Source: Oscillospiraceae bacterium (GTDB taxonomy: Bacteria; Bacillota; Clostridia; Oscillospirales; CAG-272). Taken from it: DNA of 64,000 bases. The DNA is taken from assembly GCA_015063805.1 (NCBI GenBank), contig SVTK01000011.1:32129-96128 (forward strand). The letters run 5' to 3'. Below are positions 8,856-16,954 of the stretch, piece after piece; positions within the stretch are counted from its first letter, which is position 1; the number at the start of each line of letters is the position of its first letter. Under the pieces are notes generated by a model that did no database searches, was not told the DNA's origin, and worked only from the letters and a program-made list of their open reading frames with translations. A program made the translations under genes and the position numbers.

Positions 8856-9389
8856 TCAGTTCTTCACATAAGTCCTGTTGTAGCTGTCGATGGCCTCGGT
8901 GATGATCTGCTCAGCCCGGGCGCGGTCATACATGGACTCCACCGCAGTGGACTTGTTCTCCAGCTCCTTGTACACCCGGAAGAAGTGCTGCATCTCGTCA
9001 AACAGATGGGAAGGCAGCTCATCAATATCCCGGTAATGATTATACAGCGGGTCAGAATGAGGCACTGCAATAATCTTATCGTCAATATGCCCGTCGTCGA
9101 TCATGCGGAGCACCCCGATGGGATAGCAGCGCACCAGGGTCATAGGCTGAATGGTCTCGGAACAAATGACCAGCACATCCAAAGGGTCCAGATCATCGGC
9201 GAAGGTGCGGGGAATAAACCCGTAGTTCGCCGGATAGTGGGTCGCGGTATACAGTACGCGGTCAAGACGGAGCATACCCGTGTCCTTGTCCAGCTCATAC
9301 TTGCAGCGGCTCCCCTTGGAAATCTCGATCACCGCCACAAAATCGGGGGGCGTGATCTGCACCGGATTCATATCATGCCAAATGTTCAT
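8856..9389 (-). CDS. ppa: inorganic pyrophosphatase
   Basis: Soluble family I pyrophosphatase (177 aa) that hydrolyses PPi from biosynthetic reactions. The signature DDLDPLDVLV with its metal-binding Asp residues lies near 66-75, preceded by YPANYGFIPRTF. The start is preceded by AAAGGAAA. It is first in a likely operon with the CoaX-like gene (32-base gap) and the ECF S component. Confidence 0.93.
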   Translation of the reverse strand: MNIWHDMNPVQITPPDFVAVIEISKGSRCKYELDKDTGMLRLDRVLYTATHYPANYGFIPRTFADDLDPLDVLVICSETIQPMTLVRCYPIGVLRMIDDGHIDDKIIAVPHSDPLYNHYRDIDELPSHLFDEMQHFFRVYKELENKSTAVESMYDRARAEQIITEAIDSYNRTYVKN

Positions 9390-9427
9390 ATCGGTTTCCT
9401 TTCACCGTTAGATCAGTTATCTTATCT

Positions 9428-9456
9428 ATTATAACACAATCCCCCGCGCTTGACAA
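9428..9456 (-). promoter_or_regulatory. ppa operon promoter overlapping a hairpin
   Basis: TTGTCA (9456-9451) and TATAAT (9433-9428) with a 17-bp spacer. The -35 box lies in the loop of a strong inverted repeat CCCCCGCGC/GCGCGGGGG (9441-9468). The repeat could end transcription from the lipoprotein gene upstream or act as an operator. Confidence 0.75.
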
Positions 9457-9486
9457 GTGCGCGGGGGATGTTTTTTCTGTTTTCAA

Positions 9487-9888
9487 TCAATAACCCCAAT
9501 CTCGCAGGGTCCAGCCACCGATTTTCGACCGCGTCAGAATCCATTGCCACCGTGTATAGGTATAATTGGGATTAAGACTCCCGTCTCCACCGCCGGCATC
9601 CACCGAGAAGCTGGAAGTAAGCACAATCACATCAGAGGCCTTGTATCTCTCCGCATACCCCTCACCGTGCTTGTCAGAGAAAGCCTCGTCATAACACAGC
9701 TCAATCAGCCTGCAGCCATCAAAATGCCGCCGGAAATGGGACTCAACCGCATCCATCGCCCCATTAATTTCCCGGACAGAGTAATGCTCACTCTCCCCAA
9801 TGCTGCGCTTCACCCCAAAGGTGCTCCCACAGGCACATAGCAAAACTGCCAATACCAAAAGCAAACCGACCAAACATCTTCGCTTCAT
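9487..9888 (-). CDS. DUF4829-like lipoprotein
   Basis: Small secreted lipoprotein of 133 aa. It has a signal peptide with lipobox LLCAC (Cys18 or 20). The mature part contains MDAVESHFRRHFDGC, SDVIVLTSSFSVDAGGG and SLNPNYTYTRWQWILTR, matching small DUF4829-type lipoproteins seen in gut Clostridia. Function is unknown. An ATG start follows GGGAGGTG. It is upstream of the ppa operon on the same strand but separated by a hairpin and a promoter. Confidence 0.65.
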   Translation of the reverse strand: MKRRCLVGLLLVLAVLLCACGSTFGVKRSIGESEHYSVREINGAMDAVESHFRRHFDGCRLIELCYDEAFSDKHGEGYAERYKASDVIVLTSSFSVDAGGGDGSLNPNYTYTRWQWILTRSKIGGWTLRDWGY

Positions 9889-10002
9889 CTTAACACCTCC
9901 CTGTCATGCCCCCAGTATACCACATCTCTTCCCTGCGCACAATAACAAACCCCAGACAAATTTCTTACATTTTCCTGTCGCCCCACGCCAATCTTTCCCG
10001 CC

Positions 10003-10096
10003 GGAAGTTTTCGCGGGTTGGGGGTGAATTGATTTTGCCGCAGGCAAAATCAAGAGGGGGAAGGGAGCCTTTTTCAAAAGGCGTCCTTCCCCCTCT
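10003..10096. repeat. dispersed palindromic repeat, copy 1
   Basis: The left arm GGAAGTTTTCGCGGG (10003-10017) is followed by a GATTTTGCC/GGCAAAATC hairpin (10031-10051). A 12-bp-arm hairpin AGAGGGGGAAGG / CCTTCCCCCTCT (10053-10096) has a TTTTTCAAAA loop. Related copies lie at 29681-29753 and 51489-51550. The position just after the nifJ stop suggests it also ends or protects the nifJ transcript. The rest of 9889-10119 has no gene. Confidence 0.7.
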
Positions 10097-10119
10097 CGGG
10101 TTTCGCTTAAATCAGCAAA

Positions 10120-13100
10120 TTATTCGTAGAGCTTGCCCATCTTGCAGAGACGCTCGTACTTGGCCTTTGCATTCTTCTCGGCCTCGGCGAAGAGAACTTC
10201 TGCACGATCCGGGAACTGCTGCATCAGACGGCTGTAACGGTTCTCCGACTTGATGAAGTCGATGTAGCTTGCGGTGGGCTCCTTGGAGTCAATGGTCAGG
10301 GGGTTCTTGCCCTCTGCCTTGGCTGCAGGATTGTAACGGAACATCTGCCAGTAGCCTGCCTCAACGGCACGCTTCATCTCGAGCTGGCAGTTCTGCATGG
10401 TGCCCTTAATACCGTGCATCTCGCAGGGTGCGTAGCCGATGATGATGGAGGGTCCGGGATATGCCTCTGCCTCGGTCAGAGCCTTGAGCAGCTGGTTCAT
10501 ATCTGCGCCCATGGCAACCTGTGCCACGTAAACGTAGCCGTAGGACATGGCGATCTCAGCCAGGTTCTTCTTGCCGATGGCCTTACCGGCAGCAGCAAAC
10601 TGTGCAACCTGACCGATGTTGGAGGCCTTGGATGCCTGTCCGCCGGTGTTGGAGTAAACCTCAGTGTCGAAGACCATGATGTTTACATCCTCGCCGGATG
10701 CGATGACGTGGTCCAGACCGCCGAAGCCGATGTCATATGCCCAGCCGTCGCCGCCGAAGATCCAGGTAGACTTCTTGCCCAGGTAATCCTTCTCAGCCAG
10801 GATAGCGGGAGCGGTGGGGCAGCCCTCGGCTGCAGCCTTCTCCAGCTCGGCGATCAGGGCCTTGGTGGGCTCGACGTTAGCCTTGGAGCTGTCCTTGGTA
10901 TCCAGGTAAGCCTGAGCGGCTGCCTTGAAGGCGTCGGAAGCCTTCTCGGAAGCCATCATCTCTTCAACCTTGCGGATCAGCTTCTCGCGGATGGTCTTCT
11001 GACCCAGGTGGATACCGAGACCGTGCTCAGCGTTGTCCTCGAAGAGGGAGTTCGCCCATGCGGGACCGCGGCCGGATTCCTTGTTTACGGTGTAGGGAGT
11101 AGCAGGTGCCGAGCCGCCCCAGATGGAGGAACAGCCGGTAGCGTTGGAGATGTACATGGTCTCACCGAAGAGCTGGGTGATCAGGCGAGCGTAGGAGGTC
11201 TCAGCACAACCTGCGCAGGAACCCGAGAACTCAAGCAGGGGCTGCTTGAACTGGGAGCCCTTAACGGTGGTGTTGATGAGCTCGGGCTTCTCGGAGACGT
11301 TGGCAACAGCGTAGTCCCAAGGTGCCTGCTGGTCAGCCTGCGTGGGAGCGAGAACCATCTCAAGAGCCTTCTTGTCAGTGCCGTCCTTGATCGCCTTAGC
11401 GGTAACAGGGCAAGCCTTGACGCAGAGGGTACAACCCATACAGTCAGCGGGAGAGATTGCCATGGTGAACTTGTAGTTGGTCTTGATCACAGGCTTAGCG
11501 GTGAACTTGGTTGCGGCAGGAGCTGCAGCAGCCTCCTCCTCGGTCATGGCGAAGGGACGGATAGCCGCGTGAGGACATACAAATGCGCACTGGTTACACT
11601 GGATGCAATTTTCAGCATGCCAGGTAGGAACGTAAACCGCAACGCCGCGCTTCTCGGAAGCGGTAGAGCCCTGGGGGAAGGTACCGTCAACGTACTCGTT
11701 GAAGGCAGATACAGGCAGGCTGTCACCGGCCATTGCGTTCACAGGAGCAACAACCTTGTTGACGAACTCCTGGAGGTCTGCGCGCTTGCTCTCGAATGCA
11801 GCCTTGGGCGCATCGGGTGCGCAGTTCTTCCAAGCCTCGGGAACATTGATCTCCACGTAGGCATCAGCACCTGCATCAATTGCAGCGTAGTTGAGGTCAA
11901 CGATTGCCTGGCCCTTCTTGATGTAGGACTTGTAAGCAGCCTTCTTCATGTACTCGATTGCCTCGTCCTTGGGCAGGATGTTGGCCAGAGAGAAGAATGC
12001 GGACTGGAGAACGGTGTTCTTAACCTTTGCGTTACCGATCTGCTTGGTGGCGATGGTGGTAGCGTCGATGGTGTAGAACTTGATGTCATTCGCTGCGATG
12101 TAAGCCTTTACCTTTGCGGGCAGGTTGGCATCCAGCTCCTCAGCGGACCATGCGCAGTCAAGCAGGAAGGTACCGCCGGGCTTAATGTCGCTGACCATGT
12201 CGTACTTCTTGAGGTAAGAAGAGTTGTGGCAGGCAACGAAGTTCGCCTTGTTGATGTAGTAGGGGCTCTTGATGGGGCTGTCGCCGAAGCGCAGGTGGGA
12301 AATGGTGATACCCGAGGTCTTCTTGGAGTCGTACTGGAAGTAAGCCTGGATATACTTATCGGTGTGGTCACCGATGATCTTGATGGAGTTCTTGTTTGCA
12401 CCGACGGTACCGTCGCCGCCCAGACCCCAGAACTTGCAGGCGATGGTGCCGGGAGCTGCGGTGTCGGGAGCGGGCTTCTCCTCGAGGGAGAGACCGGTCA
12501 CGTCGTCTACGATACCGATGGTGAAGTTAGCCTTGGGCTTATCCTGTGCCAGGTTCTCGTAAACAGCAAAGATGGAAGAGGGAGGCGTATCCTTGGAGCC
12601 GAGACCGTAACGGCCGCCCACAACGGTTGCCTGGACGCCCTGGGTTGCCAGAGCTGCAACAACGTCGAGGTAGAGAGGCTCACCCAGGGAGCCGGGCTCC
12701 TTGGTGCGGTCGAGGACAGCGATCTTCTTGACGGTCTTGGGCAGAGCGGCAGCGAGCTTGTCTGCGCAGAAGGGACGGTACAGGCGAACCTTGATCAGAC
12801 CGACCTTCTCACCCTTGGTCAGCAGGTAGTCGATGACTTCCTCAGCCACGTCGCAGATGGAGCCCATGGCGATGATGACGCGATCTGCATCGGGTGCGCC
12901 GTAGTAGTTGAAGATCTTATAATCGGTGCCGATCTTCTCGTTGACCTTCTCCATGTACTCCTCAACGATAGCGGGGAGTGCATCGTAGTAACGGTTGCAG
13001 GCCTCACGGTGCTGGAAGAAGATATCACCGTTCTCAGCGGAGCCGCGGAGAACAGGATGCTCGGGATTGAGGGCGCGGGCGCGGAATGCAGCGATGGCAT

Positions 13101-13698
13101 CCTTGTCCACCATCTCCTCCAGATCCTTGTAATCCCAAGCCTCGATCTTCTGGATCTCGTGGGAGGTACGGAAACCGTCGAAGAAGTTCAGGAAGGGAAC
13201 GCGGCCCTTGATGGTTGCCAAGTGAGCAACGGCACCCAGGTCCATCACTTCCTGAGGATTGGACTCGGCCATCATAGCAAAACCGGTCTGACGGCAAGCG
13301 TAAACGTCGGAGTGGTCACCAAAGATGTTCAGCGCATGGGAAGCCACGCAGCGTGCGGATACATGGATCACGCAAGGCAGAAGCTCACCGGCGATCTTGT
13401 ACATATTGGGGATCATGAGAAGCAGACCCTGGGAAGCGGTGTAGGTGGTGGTGAGAGCACCGGCGGCAAGAGAGCCGTGAACGGTACCTGCAGCACCTGC
13501 CTCAGACTGCATCTCCATAACCTTAACCTGCTCGCCCATGATGTTCTTCAGCCCGGTAGCAGACCAGCTGTCGGTCAGCTCAGCCATCACGGAAGAGGGA
13601 GTGATGGGGTAGATTGCGGCAACTTCGGTGAAGGCGTAGGATACATGCGCCGCAGCCGAGTTACCATCCATAGAAATCTTTTTTCTTTCGATTGCCAT
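10120..13698 (-). CDS. nifJ: pyruvate:ferredoxin oxidoreductase
   Basis: Single-chain PFOR (1192 aa) that oxidises pyruvate plus CoA to acetyl-CoA, CO2 and reduced ferredoxin, the main pyruvate exit in anaerobic Clostridia. Domain I starts YPITPSSVMAEL. The gamma-type domain follows (GLGGDGTVGANKNS near residue 425). Two 4Fe-4S motifs are CIQCNQCAFVCPH and CMGCTLCVKACP. The thiamine diphosphate domain has GDGWAYDIG and DTEVYSNTGGQ, with extra Fe-S cysteines in SGSCAGCAET. The start is after AGGAGG. The gene is monocistronic and looks highly expressed from its uniform codon choice. Confidence 0.98.
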   Translation of the reverse strand: MAIERKKISMDGNSAAAHVSYAFTEVAAIYPITPSSVMAELTDSWSATGLKNIMGEQVKVMEMQSEAGAAGTVHGSLAAGALTTTYTASQGLLLMIPNMYKIAGELLPCVIHVSARCVASHALNIFGDHSDVYACRQTGFAMMAESNPQEVMDLGAVAHLATIKGRVPFLNFFDGFRTSHEIQKIEAWDYKDLEEMVDKDAIAAFRARALNPEHPVLRGSAENGDIFFQHREACNRYYDALPAIVEEYMEKVNEKIGTDYKIFNYYGAPDADRVIIAMGSICDVAEEVIDYLLTKGEKVGLIKVRLYRPFCADKLAAALPKTVKKIAVLDRTKEPGSLGEPLYLDVVAALATQGVQATVVGGRYGLGSKDTPPSSIFAVYENLAQDKPKANFTIGIVDDVTGLSLEEKPAPDTAAPGTIACKFWGLGGDGTVGANKNSIKIIGDHTDKYIQAYFQYDSKKTSGITISHLRFGDSPIKSPYYINKANFVACHNSSYLKKYDMVSDIKPGGTFLLDCAWSAEELDANLPAKVKAYIAANDIKFYTIDATTIATKQIGNAKVKNTVLQSAFFSLANILPKDEAIEYMKKAAYKSYIKKGQAIVDLNYAAIDAGADAYVEINVPEAWKNCAPDAPKAAFESKRADLQEFVNKVVAPVNAMAGDSLPVSAFNEYVDGTFPQGSTASEKRGVAVYVPTWHAENCIQCNQCAFVCPHAAIRPFAMTEEEAAAAPAATKFTAKPVIKTNYKFTMAISPADCMGCTLCVKACPVTAKAIKDGTDKKALEMVLAPTQADQQAPWDYAVANVSEKPELINTTVKGSQFKQPLLEFSGSCAGCAETSYARLITQLFGETMYISNATGCSSIWGGSAPATPYTVNKESGRGPAWANSLFEDNAEHGLGIHLGQKTIREKLIRKVEEMMASEKASDAFKAAAQAYLDTKDSSKANVEPTKALIAELEKAAAEGCPTAPAILAEKDYLGKKSTWIFGGDGWAYDIGFGGLDHVIASGEDVNIMVFDTEVYSNTGGQASKASNIGQVAQFAAAGKAIGKKNLAEIAMSYGYVYVAQVAMGADMNQLLKALTEAEAYPGPSIIIGYAPCEMHGIKGTMQNCQLEMKRAVEAGYWQMFRYNPAAKAEGKNPLTIDSKEPTASYIDFIKSENRYSRLMQQFPDRAEVLFAEAEKNAKAKYERLCKMGKLYE

Positions 13699-13776
13699 TG
13701 GATTTTGTCCTCCTATATATGATTATATTTTTGCCATCGTTGGGACGAGACATCATGACGATATCTCAACTTCTTA

Positions 13777-13805
13777 ATCATACCACAAATGCGCTCAAAA
13801 GTAAA
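13777..13805 (-). promoter_or_regulatory. nifJ promoter
   Basis: TTTACT (13805-13800) and TATGAT (13782-13777), 17-bp spacer, leaving a leader of roughly 75 bases before the start at 13698. Apart from this and the aldolase remnant, 13699-14052 holds nothing I recognise. Confidence 0.55.
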
Positions 13806-13900
13806 GAGGATTTTGCGAATTCTCAAAAATTCGTCATAATTCCGTCAATGTACTCCTGACACTTCCACAGGAATGGACAAATTCCCCGTCCAGCAAAAAA

Positions 13901-13999
13901 ACGGCAGGCCATCGGCCTGCCGTTCTGCGCTTATTCGTGATCGAGCATTTCCTTGTAGAAGGTGCAGTAATCGCCCCGTCCCTCTGCGGTGAAGGAGAT
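13901..13999 (-). pseudogene. duplicated 3' end of the aldolase gene with terminator
   Basis: Read leftward, 13999-13931 encodes SISFTAEGRGDYCTFYKEML followed by DHE and a stop: the C-terminus of the intact aldolase at 14918-15892. It is followed by a matching terminator (ACGGCAGGCC/GGCCTGCCGT, then T7). The block 13901-13998 aligns without gaps to 14888-14985, 987 bases away, with scattered mismatches that are mostly silent in the coding part. There is no start or body. It closes the far side of an A+T-rich cassette and is most simply the original or a foreign copy of the gene end left by an insertion or recombination. Confidence 0.85.
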
Positions 14000-14052
14000 G
14001 GAACCTTCTACAGCCCCAAAGTATCAGCTGTATACCGCAGATGAAACTTTTC

Positions 14053-14262
14053 TTAATGCATTTCAGGATTATCTGTTCGTCCGAGCAGATAGTCAATCGA
14101 AACGTGAAAATAATCTGCCAGACGGATCAACGTTTCATAGTCGGCCTCACGCTCCAAATTTTCATATCGGCTGATCGAATTTTGATTCATATTCAGATCC
14201 ATTGCGAGCTTCAACTGGGATATTTTTCGCACTTTGCGCAGTGTTTTTAAGCGAAACTGCAT
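14053..14262 (-). CDS. small XRE-family regulator
   Basis: DNA-binding protein of 69 aa that is almost entirely a helix-turn-helix domain: LKTLRKVRKISQLKLAMDL, then NQNSISRYENLEREADYETL. It ends IDYLLGRTDNPEMH, like many phage/cassette repressors. Start 14262 (ATG) follows AAGGGGA; an upstream in-frame codon at 14298 lacks a ribosome site. The gene is A+T-rich compared with its surroundings. It is divergent from the lipoprotein gene, and a perfect palindrome over that gene's -10 box is its likely operator, so it probably represses the pair. Confidence 0.85.
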   Translation of the reverse strand: MQFRLKTLRKVRKISQLKLAMDLNMNQNSISRYENLEREADYETLIRLADYFHVSIDYLLGRTDNPEMH

Positions 14263-14291
14263 GATTTTCCCCTTAATTCGTTCAAAAATCC

Positions 14292-14320
14292 TTGACACGA
14301 TTATACCATTGTGGTATAAT
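14292..14320 (+). promoter_or_regulatory. cassette promoter with palindromic operator
   Basis: TTGACA (14292-14297) and TATAAT (14315-14320) with a 17-bp spacer form a near-perfect promoter. The perfect palindrome TTATACCA-TTG-TGGTATAA (14301-14319) overlaps the -10 box, and a related CCAAATTGG half-site lies at 14330-14338. Binding of the divergent XRE regulator would block this promoter. Confidence 0.8.
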
Positions 14321-14362
14321 AAAAATATCCCAAATTGGTATTTTTATAAGAGGAGATCGAAT

Positions 14363-14863
14363 ATGAAAAAAACTATTCTAATTTTTTTGATAATCTGCAT
14401 TTCTTGCAGTTTTTGTGCATGCGCAAGTTCATCCACAAATGCCCAAACACCCGAAACCACCGGTGTAACCAACGCACAGCTATTCCCAGCGATTACTGCA
14501 TTAAAAAAGGCACAGACAGAAATGATTAATTTTGCCGGTGAAATTACCGGCACATGGAGCTTGGGCAGTTCTTACGTCAAATTCTACTTCGTTGAAGAAT
14601 ATTCGGATTATAAAGAGATGATTGCTTCCAAAGAAAAAGTGGATACCGATTTAAAAAAAGCAAAGTCTATCATACAGATTGGTGGAACAAGCGATTATTA
14701 TCATGCGGTAAAAGCGTATTACACCACGGTTAAAGCACTACATTCTTTAGTCTATAATTATCCGGAAGGATATTCTCTTTTGACATACTCAAATGCAATA
14801 CAACAGGCCCAAAGCGAGTGCAATAAGGCTTACGCCGAAGTGGAGCTCTATTTCGGTTCATAA
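14363..14863 (+). CDS. hypothetical lipoprotein in A+T-rich cassette
   Basis: Secreted lipoprotein of 166 aa with a signal peptide and lipobox FCAC (Cys21). It is followed by a Thr/Ser linker and a predicted mostly helical domain (ALKKAQTEMINFAGEITGTW, KVDTDLKKAKSII, YHAVKAYYTTVKALHSLVY). No family is recognised. Start 14363 follows GAGGAGA. The gene is clearly A+T-rich beside its neighbours and is controlled by the operator-bearing promoter above. With the XRE gene it forms a two-gene cassette between two copies of the aldolase 3' end, suggesting acquisition by transfer. Confidence 0.7.
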   Translation: MKKTILIFLIICISCSFCACASSSTNAQTPETTGVTNAQLFPAITALKKAQTEMINFAGEITGTWSLGSSYVKFYFVEEYSDYKEMIASKEKVDTDLKKAKSIIQIGGTSDYYHAVKAYYTTVKALHSLVYNYPEGYSLLTYSNAIQQAQSECNKAYAEVELYFGS

Positions 14864-14887
14864 TTAAACTAAAACCCCAAACCAAAA

Positions 14888-14912
14888 ATGGCAGGCCGCA
14901 GGCCTGCCGTTT
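14888..14912. terminator. bidirectional terminator (aldolase / lipoprotein)
   Basis: GGCAGGCC-GCA-GGCCTGCC with A-rich and T-rich flanks on both strands; the near-identical second copy is at 13901-13923. Confidence 0.75.
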
Positions 14913-14917
14913 TACGC

Positions 14918-15892
14918 TTATTCGTGATCCAAAAGCTCCTTGTAGAAGGTGCAGTAATCGCCTCGCCCCTCGGCGGTGAAGGAGAGCGCCTCACGGGGAT
15001 GGCGGTTGAGCTGGCCGGTGAACATAAACTGCAGATCATACCCCCAGGTGACCTCCTCGCGCAGGGGGATCATGTACTGCTCGATGAAGGTAAGGATACT
15101 GTAGAGATTATACTTGGGATTTTTGAGGAAGCCCAGCAGAAGCTCGGTGGCACAGTTCCCCGCGCCCCGGCCGATGCCCTGCACCGTGGCATCCAGGAAG
15201 GACACGCCCCGGGAGAGGGTATCGATGGTGTTGGCAAAGGCGAGATTCTGATTATTGTGGGCATGGAAGCCGATCTTCTTCCCTACCTTCTCCACCGACT
15301 CCAGGTAGGTGATGGCCAAAGCCGAAGCATTCTCGGGGTAGAGGGCACCGTAGCTGTCCACCAGGTAGATCACATCCACCGGGGACGCATTGAGCATGGC
15401 CAAAGCCTCATCGATCTGCCCTGCACCGGCCTGGGTCACCGCCATGATGTTGCAGGCGGTTTCGTAGCCGAGGCCGTGCAGATGCTCGATCATCTCCAGG
15501 GCGGCAGGCATCTGATGCACATAGCAGGCCACCCGCACCATATCGATTACCGACTCAGATTTCGGCACAAAATCCCGGCGGAAGTTGCAGCGGCCCACGT
15601 CGGCCATCACCGCGATCTTCATATCCGAGATGTTCTCCCCCACAATGGCACGCAGATCCTCCTCACGGCAGAACTTCCACGGTCCGAATTCCTTCTCATC
15701 GAAAAGGTCGGGGTCTGCCTTATAACCGAACTCCATATAGTCCACACCGCTCTTGATATTCGTCTTATACAGTGCGCGAACAAATTCGGTACTGAACTTG
15801 AAATTATTGCAGAGTCCCCCATCCCGCAGAGTCGCATCCAGCAGCCGGATATCGTCCCGCACGCTCATTAGATTACCGCGTCTTGTTGCCAT
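14918..15892 (-). CDS. aldolase catalytic-domain (DRE-TIM) protein
   Basis: Predicted metal-dependent aldolase or acyltransferase-like TIM barrel (324 aa) related to 4-hydroxy-2-oxovalerate aldolase and HMG-CoA lyase. It shows LLDATLRDGG near the N-terminus (the DRE-type metal and catalytic loop), YLVDSYGALYPE, GFHAHNNQNLAF (metal-binding HxH) and GIGRGAGNC. It ends FYKELLDHE. Start 15892 follows AAGGAGA and gives a sensible N-terminus. Substrate is unknown; a partner acylating aldehyde dehydrogenase is absent. A diverged copy of its last ~22 codons plus terminator lies at 13901-13999. Confidence 0.8.
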   Translation of the reverse strand: MATRRGNLMSVRDDIRLLDATLRDGGLCNNFKFSTEFVRALYKTNIKSGVDYMEFGYKADPDLFDEKEFGPWKFCREEDLRAIVGENISDMKIAVMADVGRCNFRRDFVPKSESVIDMVRVACYVHQMPAALEMIEHLHGLGYETACNIMAVTQAGAGQIDEALAMLNASPVDVIYLVDSYGALYPENASALAITYLESVEKVGKKIGFHAHNNQNLAFANTIDTLSRGVSFLDATVQGIGRGAGNCATELLLGFLKNPKYNLYSILTFIEQYMIPLREEVTWGYDLQFMFTGQLNRHPREALSFTAEGRGDYCTFYKELLDHE

Positions 15893-15932
15893 CGGTCTGT
15901 TCTCCTTTTGCAGATGATGATTTGATGGGTCT

Positions 15933-15961
15933 ATTATACCGCAGTTCCGTAGCTCTGTCAA
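15933..15961 (-). promoter_or_regulatory. promoter of the aldolase gene
   Basis: TTGACA (15961-15956) and TATAAT (15938-15933), 17-bp spacer. Confidence 0.8.
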
Positions 15962-16043
15962 TAGTAGTCATTGATTTTTTTGGATAATAATTGATTTTTT
16001 GACATTTATCATTAATTATATTGATCGTTTGAATCTGAAAATT

Positions 16044-16092
16044 CAAAAAAACAAATCCGGAGTGCCGTCATTTCTGCGGCATCCCGGATTTG
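16044..16092 (-). terminator. terminator of the flavin reductase / lipoprotein / RHH operon
   Basis: CAAATCCGGGATGCCG / CGGCACTCCGGATTTG with one mismatch, followed by T7 on the minus strand. Confidence 0.8.
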
Positions 16093-16099
16093 ATGTACT

Positions 16100-16309
16100 T
16101 TATTCCTTCTCGGCGTACTCTTCCAGCGAAATCCCGCGCAGGGCATCCTGTGGGATCTTCCCCTTGGTGCGCTCAAAGTAGGCGATGTTATTCCGCAGCA
16201 TGAACAGGAAGTGCGCCGAAGGGCTTCTTCCCTCAGCCTGGGCGATATAAAGGAGCTTGCGGATCATCTCCTCATTGAGCTTGACGGGAACGGTATAATT
16301 TTGTTTCAT
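16100..16309 (-). CDS. ribbon-helix-helix-like small protein
   Basis: Small protein of 69 aa. The N-terminal NYTVPVKLNEEMIRKLLYIA and the GRSPSAHFLFMLRNNIAYFE segment fit a beta-strand plus two helices, as in Arc/CopG regulators, so DNA binding is plausible. The start follows GAGAGGA. It begins 12 bases after the lipoprotein gene and is the last gene of a three-gene operon that starts with the flavin reductase. No toxin partner is evident. Confidence 0.6.
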   Translation of the reverse strand: MKQNYTVPVKLNEEMIRKLLYIAQAEGRSPSAHFLFMLRNNIAYFERTKGKIPQDALRGISLEEYAEKE

Positions 16310-16321
16310 TGCTCTATCCTC

Positions 16322-16954
16322 TCAGTTCCAGATTTCGTTTTCATCAAATTTTTCGGGAAATATCCATCGCTCATCCTGTACCGTCAGCGCCTCCCCCGGT
16401 ACAGCGGCAGAATCAATCAGGCAATAGACCCCCTCCTCGGGATAGTAGAGCAGCTCCCGCTTCTCCACCGCCCACAGAGTTCCGTCCTGCCACATATAGC
16501 GGGTGCGGGAGCGGCTCTCGTGCTCCTCGGGGATCACATAGCGGTCCCAGGCCGTGAGCACCTCTGCCTTGGCATCAATCTCCATTCCCCGCAGAGCGCT
16601 GAGCTGCTCGCTCTTGACCACGCCATCCTCCTGCCACAGGAAGCAGGTGTAACGCATATCCCCGTTTGCCATCTTTTTGTAGGCAACTCGCAGGTCAGCG
16701 TGCCCATCGAAGTTCATATCCACCAGTTCAAAGCCGCCGGCAGGGTTGGGCTCCAGCGTCGCCCGGGGCAGAGAGAAGCGCACCGTCTCCCCCGACGCCG
16801 TGGTGATCTCCAGTCGGGAAAGCCCGGTTTCGCTGCCATAAGTCTGGCAGGTCATGCCCCCGTCCAGAGGATAGCTGCCCATGGGCTCACCGCCGCAGCC
16901 TGCCAAAAGGACCAGCACCGTCAAAAGCGGCAGAAGCCGTACAAAACCTCGCAT
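16322..16954 (-). CDS. hypothetical lipoprotein
   Basis: Secreted lipoprotein of 210 aa: signal peptide with lipobox VLLAGC (Cys20). The mature domain contains DMNFDGHADLRVAY, a calcium-loop-like DxNxDGxxD of the kind found in XAC2610/FG-GAP-like lipoproteins. Function is unknown. The ATG overlaps the stop codon of the flavin reductase gene (TAATG), so the two are translationally coupled. Confidence 0.6.
   Translation of the reverse strand: MRGFVRLLPLLTVLVLLAGCGGEPMGSYPLDGGMTCQTYGSETGLSRLEITTASGETVRFSLPRATLEPNPAGGFELVDMNFDGHADLRVAYKKMANGDMRYTCFLWQEDGVVKSEQLSALRGMEIDAKAEVLTAWDRYVIPEEHESRSRTRYMWQDGTLWAVEKRELLYYPEEGVYCLIDSAAVPGEALTVQDERWIFPEKFDENEIWN

Noticed and set aside
10414..13722. 1102-codon open frame antisense to nifJ
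   Set aside because: It is a shadow of a long, strongly codon-biased gene. It has Val/Gly/Leu-rich content, no recognisable domain and no ribosome site. The same holds for the long antisense frames over gdhA-sorE (19161-21728) and the hydratase (46174-48477).
14053..14863. XRE-lipoprotein pair as a toxin-antitoxin module
   Set aside because: The second gene is a secreted lipoprotein with its own promoter and not a small cytoplasmic toxin; the genes are divergent and do not overlap.
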